Of a stretch of 64,000 nt of DNA, positions 17,536-31,241 are shown one piece after another. The notes beneath the pieces were generated by a model, which did not search any database, was not told where the DNA came from, and saw nothing but the letters and a program-made list of their open reading frames with translations. A program made the position numbers and the translations under genes. Origin of the DNA: Kibdelosporangium philippinense (GTDB lineage: Bacteria; Actinomycetota; Actinomycetes; Mycobacteriales; Pseudonocardiaceae); NCBI RefSeq assembly GCF_021390435.2, contig NZ_JAJVCN010000004.1, positions 1,158,501-1,222,500 of the forward strand. The letters run 5' to 3'. Numbering within the stretch: position 1 is the first letter of the stretch; every line of letters starts with the position of its first letter.

Positions 17536-18641
17536 CACCAGCTGCATTGGTGCTTGAGGACGGCCGGGTCTTCCGGGGTGAGGCGTTCGGCGCGGTCGGG
17601 TCGACCCTCGGCGAGGTCGTCTTCTGCACCGCGATGACTGGGTACCAGGAGACCCTGACCGACCCGTCCTACCATGGGCAGATCGTGGTCGCGACGGCCC
17701 CGCAGATCGGCAACACCGGGTGGAACGACGAGGACGACGAGTCCCGCAAGATCCACGTCGCCGGTTACGTGGTGCGGGATCCCGCGCGGATTCCGTCCAA
17801 CTGGCGGTCCCGTCGTTCCCTGAACGACGAGCTGGTCAACCAGGGCGTCGTCGGGATCGCCGGGATCGACACGCGCACGGTCACCCGGCACATCCGCGAA
17901 CAAGGCGCCATGCGCGCCGGGATCTTCGCGGGCGACGCGGTGACCGATGTTGACACGATGGTCCAGGCCGTGCAGGAGAGCCCGAAGATGAAGGGCGCCG
18001 ATCTTTCCGGCGCGGTCAGCACCAAGGAGACCTACGTCGTCCCCGCCGACGGCGCGACCCGGTTCAAGGTCGCCGCACTGGACCTCGGCATCAAGTTCAA
18101 CACGCCGCGGATGATGGCCCAGCGCGGGATCGAGACACACGTGATGCCGGTCGGGTCCACTCTGGACGACCTGCTCGCGATCGAGCCCAACGGCGTCTTC
18201 CTGGCCAACGGCCCCGGTGACCCGGAGACCCAGGCCCACGCGATCACGCTGACCCAGCAGGTGCTCGAACGCCGGATCCCGCTGTTCGGCATCTGCTTCG
18301 GCAACCAGATTCTCGGCCGCGCGCTTGGCATGGGCACGTACAAGATGCAGTACGGGCACCGCGGTATCAACGTGCCGGTGATCGAGGCGGCCACCGGCCG
18401 CGTCGCGATCACCGCGCAGAACCACGGGTTCGCGTTGGAAGGCGAAGCTGGCCAAAAACTGGACACGCCGTTCGGCGCGGCCGAGGTGAGCCACTACTGC
18501 CCGAACGACGGCACCGTCGAAGGTTTGCGCTGTGTGGACGTTCCCGCGTTCAGCGTCCAGTACCACCCTGAGGCCGCCGCGGGCCCGCACGACGCGGCGC
18601 CGCTGTTCGACCAGTTCGTGACGTTGATGGATGAGGCCTGA
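17532..18641 (+). CDS. carA: carbamoyl phosphate synthetase small (glutaminase) subunit
   Basis: Releases ammonia from glutamine for CarB. 369 residues: N-terminal CarA-specific domain then class I glutamine amidotransferase. The nucleophile cysteine is in LFGICFGNQILGRALG, and the catalytic histidine and glutamate in YHPEAAAGPHD. GTG overlaps the previous gene; carB follows after 3 bases. Confidence 0.97.
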   Translation: MTPAALVLEDGRVFRGEAFGAVGSTLGEVVFCTAMTGYQETLTDPSYHGQIVVATAPQIGNTGWNDEDDESRKIHVAGYVVRDPARIPSNWRSRRSLNDELVNQGVVGIAGIDTRTVTRHIREQGAMRAGIFAGDAVTDVDTMVQAVQESPKMKGADLSGAVSTKETYVVPADGATRFKVAALDLGIKFNTPRMMAQRGIETHVMPVGSTLDDLLAIEPNGVFLANGPGDPETQAHAITLTQQVLERRIPLFGICFGNQILGRALGMGTYKMQYGHRGINVPVIEAATGRVAITAQNHGFALEGEAGQKLDTPFGAAEVSHYCPNDGTVEGLRCVDVPAFSVQYHPEAAAGPHDAAPLFDQFVTLMDEA

Positions 18642-18644
18642 CAG

Positions 18645-21967
<3,323 letters not shown>

Positions 21968-21971
<4 letters not shown>

Positions 21972-22816
21972 CGCACGCGGATCGCGCCCCGTTCGGCGCG
22001 CGGCTGACCGACGTCGTCGCCGAACGGGGCCCGCTCTGCGTCGGCATCGACCCGCACCCTGGTCTGCTGACCCAGTGGGGCCTCCCGGACGACGCGAACG
22101 GCCTCGAACAGTTCGCGTTGACCTGTGTGGACGCACTGGCAGGCGAGATCGCGGTCCTCAAACCGCAGTCGGCGTTCTTCGAGCGCTACGGCTCCAAGGG
22201 CGTCGCGGTGCTCGAGCGTGTCATCGCGGAGTCGCAGCAGGCAGGCGCGATCGTCCTGCTGGACGTCAAACGCGGCGACATCGGATCCACGATGGCGGCC
22301 TACGCGGCGGCGTACCTGACCGACGGTTCGCCGCTCGCCGCCGACGCCATAACACTGTCACCGTACCTCGGATTCGGCTCGCTCGAACCGGCGTTCCAAG
22401 CGGCGGAGAAGTCCGGGCGGGGCGTTTTTGTCCTTGCTCTGACCTCGAACCCTGAGGCGTCGGACGTTCAGCGTGCGCTGAATGGCGGGCGCAGTATCGC
22501 GCAGACGGTCGTAGACGCTGCGGCCGAACGCAACGCTGGGATTACCCCGATCGGGGGAATCGGTCTCGTCGTTGGAGCCACTATCGGGACGTTGGGCGTC
22601 GACCTGGACAGCCTCAACGGGCCCGTGCTGGTGCCCGGCTTCGGGGCACAAGGGGGCACGCTGTCCGATATCCGGACGCTCTTCGGAAAGTCCCTGCGTA
22701 GCGTGCTTCCGACCACGTCACGGGGGGTTCTGCGGGCGGGTCCCGATGTGTTCGCGCTGCGTAGCGAGGCCCTGCGGACGCGTGACGCGATCGTGTCGGC
22801 CGCGGGTCACCATTGA
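21968..22816 (+). CDS. pyrF: orotidine 5'-phosphate decarboxylase (type 2)
   Basis: Decarboxylates OMP to UMP, the final step of the operon. 282 residues, the longer subfamily found in actinobacteria. Visible signatures are LCVGIDPHPGLL, LKPQSAFFERYG, and the catalytic LLDVKRGDIGSTMAAYA. The late PVLVPGFGAQGG is the phosphate-binding loop. pyrD, pyrE and pyrG are not in this cluster. Confidence 0.95.
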
Positions 22817-22927
22817 TGTACCACGCGTGATCTGCGCAGGATCGTCGACCCACGTTGTCCTTGACCCGGGCGTGTCGGTACGGTCGCCAGCACCCGATCC
22901 GGAAACACCCACCCCACGGAGGAAATC

Positions 22928-23245
22928 GTGGCCCTTCCCCAGCTGACCGAGGAGCAGCGGGCCGCAGCGCTGGAGAAGGCGGCTGCCGCTCGTCGGGCCC
23001 GGGCTGAGCTCAAAGAGCGCCTGAAGCGAGGCGGCACGACCCTCAAGGACGTGCTCGCCCAGTCCGACAGCGACGAGGTCTTGGGCAAGATGAAGGTGAC
23101 CGCACTGCTGGAGGCCCTCCCCGGCGTCGGCAAGGTGCGTGCCACTCAGATCATCGAGCGGTTGCAGATTGCCCCAAGCCGCCGTCTCAGGGGTCTCGGC
23201 GACCGGCAGCGCAAGGCGCTGCTCGCTGAGTTCAGCGGCGAGTGA
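22928..23245 (+). CDS. mihF: integration host factor, actinobacterial type (mIHF/sIHF)
   Basis: Nucleoid-associated DNA-binding protein essential in mycobacteria and involved in chromosome compaction in Streptomyces. 105 residues: a basic N-terminal helix followed by a helix-two-turn-helix with LPGVGKVRATQIIERLQIA. It is unrelated in fold to E. coli IHF. GTG start behind GGAGGAAA. The order pyrF-mihF-gmk-rpoZ is conserved in actinobacteria; its stop overlaps gmk. Confidence 0.95.
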   Translation: MALPQLTEEQRAAALEKAAAARRARAELKERLKRGGTTLKDVLAQSDSDEVLGKMKVTALLEALPGVGKVRATQIIERLQIAPSRRLRGLGDRQRKALLAEFSGE

Positions 23246-23847
23246 CTGATAGTCACTTGAGTGCCACTGAGCCGGGGACGGGTGTGCGCGCCCGGCCCCG
23301 GCTCACTGTTGTGTCGGGTCCATCAGGCGTCGGCAAGTCCACTGTGGTGGCCGAGCTGCGCAGGATGGACCCGAGCATCTTCTTCAGCGTCTCGATGACC
23401 ACCCGCCGCCAGCGGCCCGGCGAGGTCGACGGTGGGCACTACCACTTCGTTGACCGGGCACGCTTCGACGACATGGTCGACAAGGACGAGTTCCTGGAAT
23501 GGGCTGAGTACGCGGGCAACTGCTACGGCACGCCACGCCAGCCTGTTCTCGACGCGCTTGACGCGGGACGACCCGCGATCCTTGAGATCGAACTGCAGGG
23601 CGCGCGGCTGGTTCGCGCCGCGATGCCCGAGGCGCAGCTGGTGATGCTGGTGCCGCCGTCATGGGAAACCTTGGTCGGCAGGCTGACCGGTCGCGGGACC
23701 GAGGATCCCGAGGTGGTCCGCCACCGGCTGGCCGTCGCGGAGAAAGAGCTGGACGCTCAGGGCGAGTTCGACGCGCTGGTGGTGAACACCGACGTGAAGC
23801 AGGCCGCGACCGAGTTGCTAACCTTGATAACCGGTACCGCTGTCTGA
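23242..23847 (+). CDS. gmk: guanylate kinase
   Basis: Phosphorylates GMP to GDP. 201 residues. P-loop GPSGVGKST near residue 25; GMP-binding SVSMTTRRQRPGEVDGGHYHF; YAGNCYGTP; and ILEIELQGA. GTG start overlaps the mihF stop. Followed after 18 bases by rpoZ. Confidence 0.96.
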   Translation: MTDSHLSATEPGTGVRARPRLTVVSGPSGVGKSTVVAELRRMDPSIFFSVSMTTRRQRPGEVDGGHYHFVDRARFDDMVDKDEFLEWAEYAGNCYGTPRQPVLDALDAGRPAILEIELQGARLVRAAMPEAQLVMLVPPSWETLVGRLTGRGTEDPEVVRHRLAVAEKELDAQGEFDALVVNTDVKQAATELLTLITGTAV

Positions 23848-23865
23848 AAACCCCTGGAGTTCCTC

Positions 23866-24147
23866 TTGACCACCGAGCTGGGCGCACTGGGCGAGCCGAC
23901 CACCAACCTGGAAGGCATCACCAACCCCCCGATCGACGACCTGCTTGACAAGGTCAGCTCGAAGTACGCGCTAGTGATCTACGCCGCCAAGCGCGCACGC
24001 CAGATCAACGACTACTACGCGCAGCTCGGTGAGGGCCTGCTGGAGTACGTCGGCCCGCTCGTCGAGCCGGGTCCTCGCGAGAAGCCGCTGTCCATCGCGC
24101 TTCGCGAGATCCACTCCGGCCTGCTTGAGCACACCGAAGGCGAGTGA
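23866..24147 (+). CDS. rpoZ: RNA polymerase omega subunit
   Basis: A 93-residue omega subunit that wraps the beta' subunit and aids polymerase assembly. The PPIDDLLDKVSSKYALVIYAAKRARQI stretch around residues 22-48 is typical (the ALVIYAAKRARQI core). The start is a TTG at 23866 behind TGGAG. Its stop overlaps coaBC by 4 bases. Confidence 0.94.
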   Translation: MTTELGALGEPTTNLEGITNPPIDDLLDKVSSKYALVIYAAKRARQINDYYAQLGEGLLEYVGPLVEPGPREKPLSIALREIHSGLLEHTEGE

Positions 24148-25397
24148 CCACCCCGGCTTCTGGCCGGCCCCGGGTGGTGCTCGGGGTCGGCGGGGGCATC
24201 GCCGCCTACAAGGCCTGCGAGGTCCTTCGCCGTCTGACTGAGTCCGGTCACGACGTCCAGGTGCTTGCCACCGAGTCGGCACTCAACTTCGTCGGCAAGG
24301 CGACGTTCGAGGCGCTGTCGCACCAGCCCGTCTACACGGGCCTCTTCGAGGACGTGCCCGAGGTGGCGCACGTCCGCATCGGCAAACAAGCCGATCTTGT
24401 CGTCGTCGTCCCCGCAACAGCGGACCTGCTGGCCAAGGCCGCGCACGGGAACGCCAACGACATGCTCACCGGCACCCTGCTGACCGTGCGATGCCCGGTA
24501 CTGATGGTCCCGGCGATGCACACCGAGATGTGGGAGCACCCGGCGACCCAGGACAACGTCGCGTTGCTGCGTTCGCGTGGTGTCGTTGTCACCGAGCCCG
24601 CCAGTGGGCGGTTGACCGGCACGGATACCGGCAAAGGCCGTCTGGCTGACCCCGCTGAGATCGTTGACCTCGCCCGGTTGCTGCTCGCTCGCGCTGACGC
24701 GTTGCCCCGCGACATGGCAGGCAAACGCGTTGTGGTGTCCGCCGGTGGCACACGTGAGCCGCTGGATCCGGTCCGCTACCTGGGCAATCGTTCGTCTGGC
24801 AAGCAGGGCTACGCGCTCGCGCGGGTCGCCGCGCAGCGAGGCGCCCAGGTCACCTTGGTCTCCGCGCACACCGTCGCGTTGCCGGAACCTGCGGGCGTGG
24901 ACATCGTCGACGTCGGGACCGCGCTGGAGTTGCGCGACGCCATGCACAAGGCGGCCGCGGAGGCGGATCTCGTGGTGATGGCGGCGGCCGTGGCGGATTT
25001 CCGGCCGGTCAGCAAGGCCAACCACAAGATCAAGAAGACCGACAAGGACCCGGAGCCGGTCGCGCTGACCCGCAACCCGGATGTGCTGGCGGAGTTGGTC
25101 GTGGCCCGGGCCGAAGGCAAGTTCGACGCCTACATCGTGGGCTTCGCCGCGGAGACCGGCGACGAGCAGGGCGACGTGCTCACGCACGCGCGTGCGAAGC
25201 TGGCCAGGAAGGGCTGTGACCTGCTGGTTGTCAACGCCGTCGGCGAAGGGCAGGCCTTCGAGGTCGAGGACAACGCCGGGTGGCTGCTGTCCGCCGACGG
25301 CTCCGAACGGCCTATCGCACTGGGCTCCAAAGCGCAAATGGCAACCGAAATCTGGGACTTCGTCATGAAGTCGAGCACTCGTCGAACAGCGCGCTAG
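24144..25397 (+). CDS. coaBC: bifunctional CoaBC (Dfp) flavoprotein
   Basis: Two coenzyme A steps in one protein: CoaC decarboxylase (N-terminal, about 1-190) and CoaB phosphopantothenoylcysteine synthetase (C-terminal). 417 residues. CoaC has GVGGGIAAYKACE, the catalytic histidine in ALSHQPVYTG and PAMHTEMWEHPA; CoaB has SAGGTREPLDPVRYLGNRSSG and MAAAVADFRP. GTG overlaps rpoZ. Confidence 0.96.
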   Translation: MTTPASGRPRVVLGVGGGIAAYKACEVLRRLTESGHDVQVLATESALNFVGKATFEALSHQPVYTGLFEDVPEVAHVRIGKQADLVVVVPATADLLAKAAHGNANDMLTGTLLTVRCPVLMVPAMHTEMWEHPATQDNVALLRSRGVVVTEPASGRLTGTDTGKGRLADPAEIVDLARLLLARADALPRDMAGKRVVVSAGGTREPLDPVRYLGNRSSGKQGYALARVAAQRGAQVTLVSAHTVALPEPAGVDIVDVGTALELRDAMHKAAAEADLVVMAAAVADFRPVSKANHKIKKTDKDPEPVALTRNPDVLAELVVARAEGKFDAYIVGFAAETGDEQGDVLTHARAKLARKGCDLLVVNAVGEGQAFEVEDNAGWLLSADGSERPIALGSKAQMATEIWDFVMKSSTRRTAR

Positions 25398-25448
25398 AAC
25401 CTTCAGTAGGCTGGTCGATGCAGCTCATCCGTGATGAAGTGAGGGGTA

Positions 25449-26654
<1,206 letters not shown>

Positions 26655-26669
26655 CGGACCATCGTCACA

Positions 26670-26699
26670 AAACGGCGCGGGACTGTGCCCGCGCCGTTT
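26670..26699 (+). terminator. rho-independent-type terminator after metK
   Basis: A perfect 12-bp stem, AAACGGCGCGGG with CCCGCGCCGTTT, around the loop ACTGTG, begins 16 bases after the metK stop. The sequence just after it (TCGTATCTGATTTTTCG) is T-rich for this genome. It closes the pyr-to-metK gene run and insulates it from the convergent proline dehydrogenase gene. Confidence 0.85.
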
Positions 26700-26732
26700 C
26701 GTATCTGATTTTTCGTATCTGATATCCGATCG
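26697..26732. repeat. two overlapping copies of the TTTCGTATCTGAT motif
   Basis: TTTCGTATCTGAT (26697-26709) is followed at 26711 by TTTCGTATCTGATATCCGAT, which includes an exact TATCTGATA at 26716. This intergenic copy, between the metK terminator and the proline dehydrogenase gene, belongs to the family of A+T-rich near-palindromes scattered over the window. Confidence 0.6.
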
Positions 26733-26825
26733 CCGGGTTTCAGGGAGCGCGAAATGGGCGTGCGCGCATCTTTGTGCGCGCCGCCCGGCTTCAAGGCACG
26801 GCATCGGAGGTACGCGCGGCCCCGT

Positions 26826-27764
26826 TCAGGATGCGGCGTCGACGAGCGCTTGCAGCAGGCGTTGCGGGTCCTCGGCGATGCGGTTGCAGACGTAGAGCCA
26901 CCACTCGGTGCCGAACACGACGTACTCGCGAGTCGGGTGGCCGTTTTTGGCCATCGCTTCGAGCCGGTCCGGACCTAGCCCGAGCAGCGTCTCGAACTCC
27001 CACCGCGCGTCGGACCGACCGGCGCCGCCGAGGTAGTCGTCGATCTGGTTGATCAGGTCCCAGTCGTGGGTCGCGAACGAACACAGGTGCGCGGCATCAA
27101 CCAACTGCTCGGCATACCGCCGATATGCGACCGCCAATTCGCGCGCCTCGCGCGGGTACGCGACGGTTTCGCTTTCCAAAAAGGCGCCTTTGACCAACCG
27201 GATTCGTCCAGGGCGCTCCAGAAGGCGAACCAAATCGTCGCCGGTTCGGTGAAGGCGCGCTTGTACGGTGATGCCGACGTGACCAAAGTGCGCGCAAAGT
27301 TGCTCATGGACCGCGAGGACGGCGTCCGTCCGGTCGGAGCCCTCCGCCGAGATGACCATTTCGCGGCCTGCGGCGGCGGTCGCCGTGGCGATCTCGGTCG
27401 CGTTCTCCAAAGCGAGACCAGCATCGACCGCGAGTCCTATATGAGATAGGTCGAGCGACACAGAACAACCGCTCGGTAGGCGACGCGCCATATCGACGAA
27501 CACCGCGGTCTCGTCAGCGGCGCGTCGGGCGTCGCGGCAACTTTCGCCCATGTATTCGGCGTTCGCCCGGTGCCCGTCGGCGAGGATCCCGGTCACACGT
27601 TCGAGGGCATCGGCCAGGCTTTCTCCGGCCACGTACCGGCTGGCGACCTTGCGGACCAGTGGACCAATCATCGGATCGGCGGGGATTCGCCACTTCAGGT
27701 CCTCGTCGAGAGCCAGCGTGCGCAAAACCTGGGCGGCCCGCACTGCCTGGGCGGAGATGGTCAT
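26826..27764 (-). CDS. proline dehydrogenase family protein
   Basis: FAD-dependent oxidation of proline to pyrroline-5-carboxylate. 312 residues, the short monofunctional form. Family signatures: IRLVKGAFLES, SFATHDWDL, WEFETLLGL and YVVFGTEWWLYVCNRIAED (the last carries the substrate-binding arginine). The start is 27 bp from the divergent priA start, so the two share a promoter region. No P5C dehydrogenase gene is alongside, which is unusual for a catabolic unit. Confidence 0.85.
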   Translation of the reverse strand: MTISAQAVRAAQVLRTLALDEDLKWRIPADPMIGPLVRKVASRYVAGESLADALERVTGILADGHRANAEYMGESCRDARRAADETAVFVDMARRLPSGCSVSLDLSHIGLAVDAGLALENATEIATATAAAGREMVISAEGSDRTDAVLAVHEQLCAHFGHVGITVQARLHRTGDDLVRLLERPGRIRLVKGAFLESETVAYPREARELAVAYRRYAEQLVDAAHLCSFATHDWDLINQIDDYLGGAGRSDARWEFETLLGLGPDRLEAMAKNGHPTREYVVFGTEWWLYVCNRIAEDPQRLLQALVDAAS

Positions 27765-27791
27765 GATCCGACCCTCTGGTAAACCTCAAGC

Positions 27792-29789
27792 GTGGTCAAC
27801 GCAGGCAACCGAAACAAGGGCGAACGGCACCCAGCAGCCGCCCTTCCGGTTGCCCGTGTCTACGTCGACGTGCCACTGGCGCACCTGGACAAGACATTCG
27901 ACTACTTGATCCCCGCGCAGCTGGACGAACAAGTGGTGCCTGGTTGCCGGATCCGCGTACGGTTCTCCGGCAGGCTCGTGGACGCCTACGTCATCGAACG
28001 AGCGGCGGAGTCCGAGCATCCGAAGCCGATGTTCCTCGAAAAGGTCGTGTCGTCCGAACCGGTGCTGGCGCCACAGATCGCGCAGCTGGCCAGGACCGTC
28101 GCGGACCGCTACGCGGGCACGATGATGGACGTGCTGCGGCTGGCCATCCCGCCCCGCCACGCCCGAGCCGAAGCGGCACCCTCACCAGACCCGGTCGAGG
28201 TCAACCCGCCCGAAGAGACCGGCTGGGGACGCTACCCACGCGGGCCAGCGTTCCTCGACGCGTTGAAAGCAGGCCGCAACGCGCACGCGGTGTGGCAGGC
28301 GCTGCCGAACGACGACTGGCCTCGAAGGTTGGCGGAGCTGGCGACCACAGTCGCGGCGACAGGCCGGGGCGTGGTCATGGTCGTTCCGGACTACCGCGAT
28401 GTGGCCCGTCTGCACGCCGCATGCCTTGACCTGGTCGGGAAGGAACAAGAGTCCGCTGTTGTCGCGTTGTCGGCCGATCTGGGGCCATCTACGCGGTACA
28501 AACGGTGGCTCGCGGTGCTCAGGGGCTCGGCAAGCATCGTTCTCGGCACCCGGGCGACAGCGTTCGCGCCGGTCAAGGACCCTGGCCTGGTCGTCATCTG
28601 GGACGACGGCGACGACTTGCACGCCGACCAACGCTCACCGTACGCCCATGTGCGTGACGTACTCACTCTCCGCGCGCATCAAACCGGCGCGGCGATGGTC
28701 ATCGGCGGGTTCGCCAGGACATCTGAAGCCCAGTTGCTCCTGGACACGGGCTGGGCGCACGAAGTCATCGCGGCGCGAGACGAAGTCAGGAAATCCGCGC
28801 CACGGGTGACCGCGATCGGCGAGACCGACGTCCAGCTCGCCAGGGATCCGGCCGCCCGAGCGGCAAGGCTGCCGTCGGTGAGTTTCGAGGCAGCGCGTCA
28901 CGCGCTCACCGCGGGCGCCCCAGTGCTGGTCCAGGTCCCACGACGCGGGTACGTGCCCGCGTTGGCCTGCGCGCAATGCCGCGCTCCGGCGCGGTGCCGC
29001 AGATGCGCCGGGCCGCTCTCGTTGCCGGGCGGGTTCGACGACGGCATGGCACGTCCAGCCGCATGTCGGTGGTGTGGTGCGGCTGAGGCCGCATTCCGTT
29101 GCGGCAACTGTGGATCACGGCGGCTGAGGGCTGTCGTGGTCGGTTCCAAAAGGACAGCCGAGGAGCTGGGACGGGCGTTTCCCGGCGTACCCGTTCGAAC
29201 ATCAGGCGCCGACGAAGTGCTCGCGACCGTGTCCAGCGCGCCCGCGCTCGTGGTGTCGACGCCAGGCGCTGAACCAGTTGCTGAAGGCGGCTACGGCGCG
29301 GCGCTTTTGTTGGACAGCTGGGCTTTGCTCGGCCGTGCGGATTTGCGCGCCACCGAGGAAACACTCAGGCGCTGGATGGGCGCGGCCGCGCTTGTTCGTC
29401 CTGGAGTGGACGGTGGGCGAGTGGTCGTGGTCGCCGATTCCTCGTTCGCGCCCGTGCAGGCGTTGGTGCGTTGGGATCCCGCTTGGCATGCCACGCAGGA
29501 ACTTGCCGCGCGGAGCGAATTGGGTTTCCCACCCGCGGTCCGGATGGCGTCGGTAGACGGATCACCGGACGCGTTGGCGGAGTTCCTGGACAACATCGCA
29601 TTGCCGGAGTCAGCCGAAGTCCTTGGCCCGGTGCCGATCGGCGAGACGAACGAGCGCGCGCTGATCCGGACGCCTCGCGTCGACGGGCGCGCGCTCGCCG
29701 CCGCGCTCGCCGTGGCGCAGAAGGAACGAACGGCACGGAAAGAGCCGGAGTCCATCAGGATCCGGCTCGACCCGTTGGAACTCGTCTAG
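27792..29789 (+). CDS. priA: PriA-like primosomal protein lacking helicase motifs
   Basis: Actinobacterial replication restart protein homologue, 665 residues. The N-terminal DNA-binding domain has VYVDVPLAHLDKTFDYLIP and GCRIRVRFSGR. The zinc-binding cysteine clusters follow CAQCRAPARCRRCAG and CRWCGAAEAAFRCGNCGSR. Walker A (GxxGxGKT) and DEAH motifs are absent; WDDGDDLH sits where DEAH is expected. This loss is known for the actinobacterial family, so helicase activity is unlikely. GTG start, sharing a 27-bp gap with the divergent gene. Confidence 0.93.
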   Translation: MVNAGNRNKGERHPAAALPVARVYVDVPLAHLDKTFDYLIPAQLDEQVVPGCRIRVRFSGRLVDAYVIERAAESEHPKPMFLEKVVSSEPVLAPQIAQLARTVADRYAGTMMDVLRLAIPPRHARAEAAPSPDPVEVNPPEETGWGRYPRGPAFLDALKAGRNAHAVWQALPNDDWPRRLAELATTVAATGRGVVMVVPDYRDVARLHAACLDLVGKEQESAVVALSADLGPSTRYKRWLAVLRGSASIVLGTRATAFAPVKDPGLVVIWDDGDDLHADQRSPYAHVRDVLTLRAHQTGAAMVIGGFARTSEAQLLLDTGWAHEVIAARDEVRKSAPRVTAIGETDVQLARDPAARAARLPSVSFEAARHALTAGAPVLVQVPRRGYVPALACAQCRAPARCRRCAGPLSLPGGFDDGMARPAACRWCGAAEAAFRCGNCGSRRLRAVVVGSKRTAEELGRAFPGVPVRTSGADEVLATVSSAPALVVSTPGAEPVAEGGYGAALLLDSWALLGRADLRATEETLRRWMGAAALVRPGVDGGRVVVVADSSFAPVQALVRWDPAWHATQELAARSELGFPPAVRMASVDGSPDALAEFLDNIALPESAEVLGPVPIGETNERALIRTPRVDGRALAAALAVAQKERTARKEPESIRIRLDPLELV

Positions 29790-30520
29790 TTGCTCGGCAG
29801 TCTCTCGGTCACGAGCGCCGGCGGGGGAGCGCTGAATATCAGTGTCGAGGTCTCGTGCAGCGCGTAGAGCTTCGTGCGCGGGTTCTGCAGGTCAGTTTCC
29901 GCGCGAGCAACGAAAATGTCGCCGCTCAGTTGAGGGGTGATGATCTCGGACGCGTCCGGTTCGACGGACACGCGCAGGTCGAACCCGCGCCACGCGGAGT
30001 CGACAACACCGGCGACCACGCCGTTTGACGTTGTGAACATGGCCGCGGTCTGGGACGGGGCCGCGTAACCAGGCACGCCATCCGGATCGGATACGGTCAC
30101 GGTGGTTGCCGTCGTCTCACAGAACACCGGCCTGCCTTCGACGCGTGCTGCGGTGACGGTTACGCCGTTGACCTCAGAACTGGTCACGATCAGCCACTGT
30201 GGACGTTCAGGCAGATCGTGCGCGGCGGTAGCCGTTGCGTAACAGCGGTCGAGGTCGGCGTTCGCGCGTTGCAAGGAGACATTCTCGCTGCCGAACGCCG
30301 CAGCGGCGGGGGCGGTCGAGGACGACGACACGTTCTGCGCCAGGACAACCGAGCCGCCGATCAGGACAGCTACGGCACCGACAACTGCGGCGATGGGGGC
30401 ACGTGCGCGGACGAACCACGACCGCGCCGGAACATCCAATTGGCTCCATAGTTTGCGTCGCAGCCGATCCCGCACCTCCGGCGGCATTTCACGGCGGCGG
30501 GGCAGTTCGTGGCGCGTCAT
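29786..30520 (-). CDS. single-pass membrane protein paired with ECF sigma, anti-sigma candidate
   Basis: A 244-residue protein: charged cytoplasmic N-terminus of about 45 residues, one transmembrane helix (PIAAVVGAVAVLIGGSVVLA) and an extracytoplasmic domain. It overlaps the sigma gene stop by 4 bases (ATGA), the usual layout for a sigma factor and its membrane partner. No zinc-binding anti-sigma HxxxCxxC motif is visible, so anti-sigma function is inferred from position only. The start at 30520 was preferred over an upstream in-frame one that would lie inside the sigma gene. Confidence 0.65.
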   Translation of the reverse strand: MTRHELPRRREMPPEVRDRLRRKLWSQLDVPARSWFVRARAPIAAVVGAVAVLIGGSVVLAQNVSSSSTAPAAAAFGSENVSLQRANADLDRCYATATAAHDLPERPQWLIVTSSEVNGVTVTAARVEGRPVFCETTATTVTVSDPDGVPGYAAPSQTAAMFTTSNGVVAGVVDSAWRGFDLRVSVEPDASEIITPQLSGDIFVARAETDLQNPRTKLYALHETSTLIFSAPPPALVTERLPSN

Positions 30521-31107
30521 TGGGCCGCCTCCAGCAAGTCGTCTCCGAGCATCCGGCGCAGACGGGATCGAGCGCGCGACAGCCGTGACCGGATGCTGAC
30601 ATCCTCGAGGCCGAGCAGTTCGGCAGCCTCGGCGACGGACAATTCGCCGATCAGGCACAACTCGACGGCCTGGCGTTCGGATTTCGGCAAACGCGCGACT
30701 GCCTGCAGCAGCACACGCATCCGGCCTTCGCCATCGACCTTGTCCACCACCGCATCCGCGTGATCCTCGATCGTGTCCGCGGTCGGCAGCCTGCGCAGCA
30801 ACCGCGCGAACCGCCCAGAACTGCGGAATTCCGTGCGCGCCAGGTTTCCTGCGACCGCGTACAACCAGGGCAACGCGCTATCGCGGACCAACGTGACTTC
30901 GTGCAGCTTGCGCCATGCGTTCAGAAACGTCATGGATGTGAGGTCTTCGGCCAACGACCACGAACCGGTCAGCCGATAGGCGTGGTTCCACACCGCTTGC
31001 GCATGCCGCTCGAACAGTTCGCCGAACGCGGCCTTGTTGCCTGATGCGGCCCGGTGCCACAGCGCGGCGTCGCTGTGCACGTCGGCCTGCAGGCTTCTGG
31101 TGGTCAC
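30517..31107 (-). CDS. ECF-family RNA polymerase sigma factor
   Basis: 196 residues with only regions 2 and 4. Region 2 is around AFGELFERHAQAVWNHAYRL and the -10 recognition helix LAEDLTSMTFLNAWR; region 4 is LPKSERQAVELCLIGELSVAEAAELLGLEDVSIRSRLSRAR. GTG start. The coupled downstream membrane protein is its likely control partner. An ECF-like promoter immediately before the start suggests autoregulation. Confidence 0.92.
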   Translation of the reverse strand: MTTRSLQADVHSDAALWHRAASGNKAAFGELFERHAQAVWNHAYRLTGSWSLAEDLTSMTFLNAWRKLHEVTLVRDSALPWLYAVAGNLARTEFRSSGRFARLLRRLPTADTIEDHADAVVDKVDGEGRMRVLLQAVARLPKSERQAVELCLIGELSVAEAAELLGLEDVSIRSRLSRARSRLRRMLGDDLLEAAQ

Positions 31108-31111
31108 ATCT

Positions 31112-31143
31112 ATTAGATGTCCGCACCCGGTAACAACGTTGCA
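31112..31143 (-). promoter_or_regulatory. possible ECF-type promoter of the sigma operon
   Basis: On the minus strand TGCAACGTTG (31134-31143) is separated from CATCTAAT (31112-31119) by 14 bases, resembling the GCAAC/CATCTA elements of some autoregulated ECF operons. The -10-like element ends 5 bases before the GTG start, which would produce a leaderless mRNA. Low certainty without a mapped transcription start. Confidence 0.35.
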
Positions 31144-31241
31144 TCCTCGAAAGTCACAGTTGGTTCAGCCCAACGCCGCATGCGGGGTGGCAGTGCCTGC
31201 TCCTACTGTCGAAGGTAGGACAGCCGTCACTGGAGGCAGGC

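Noticed and set aside
25398..25448. SAM riboswitch before metK
   Set aside because: The gap is only 51 bp and lacks any S-box pattern.
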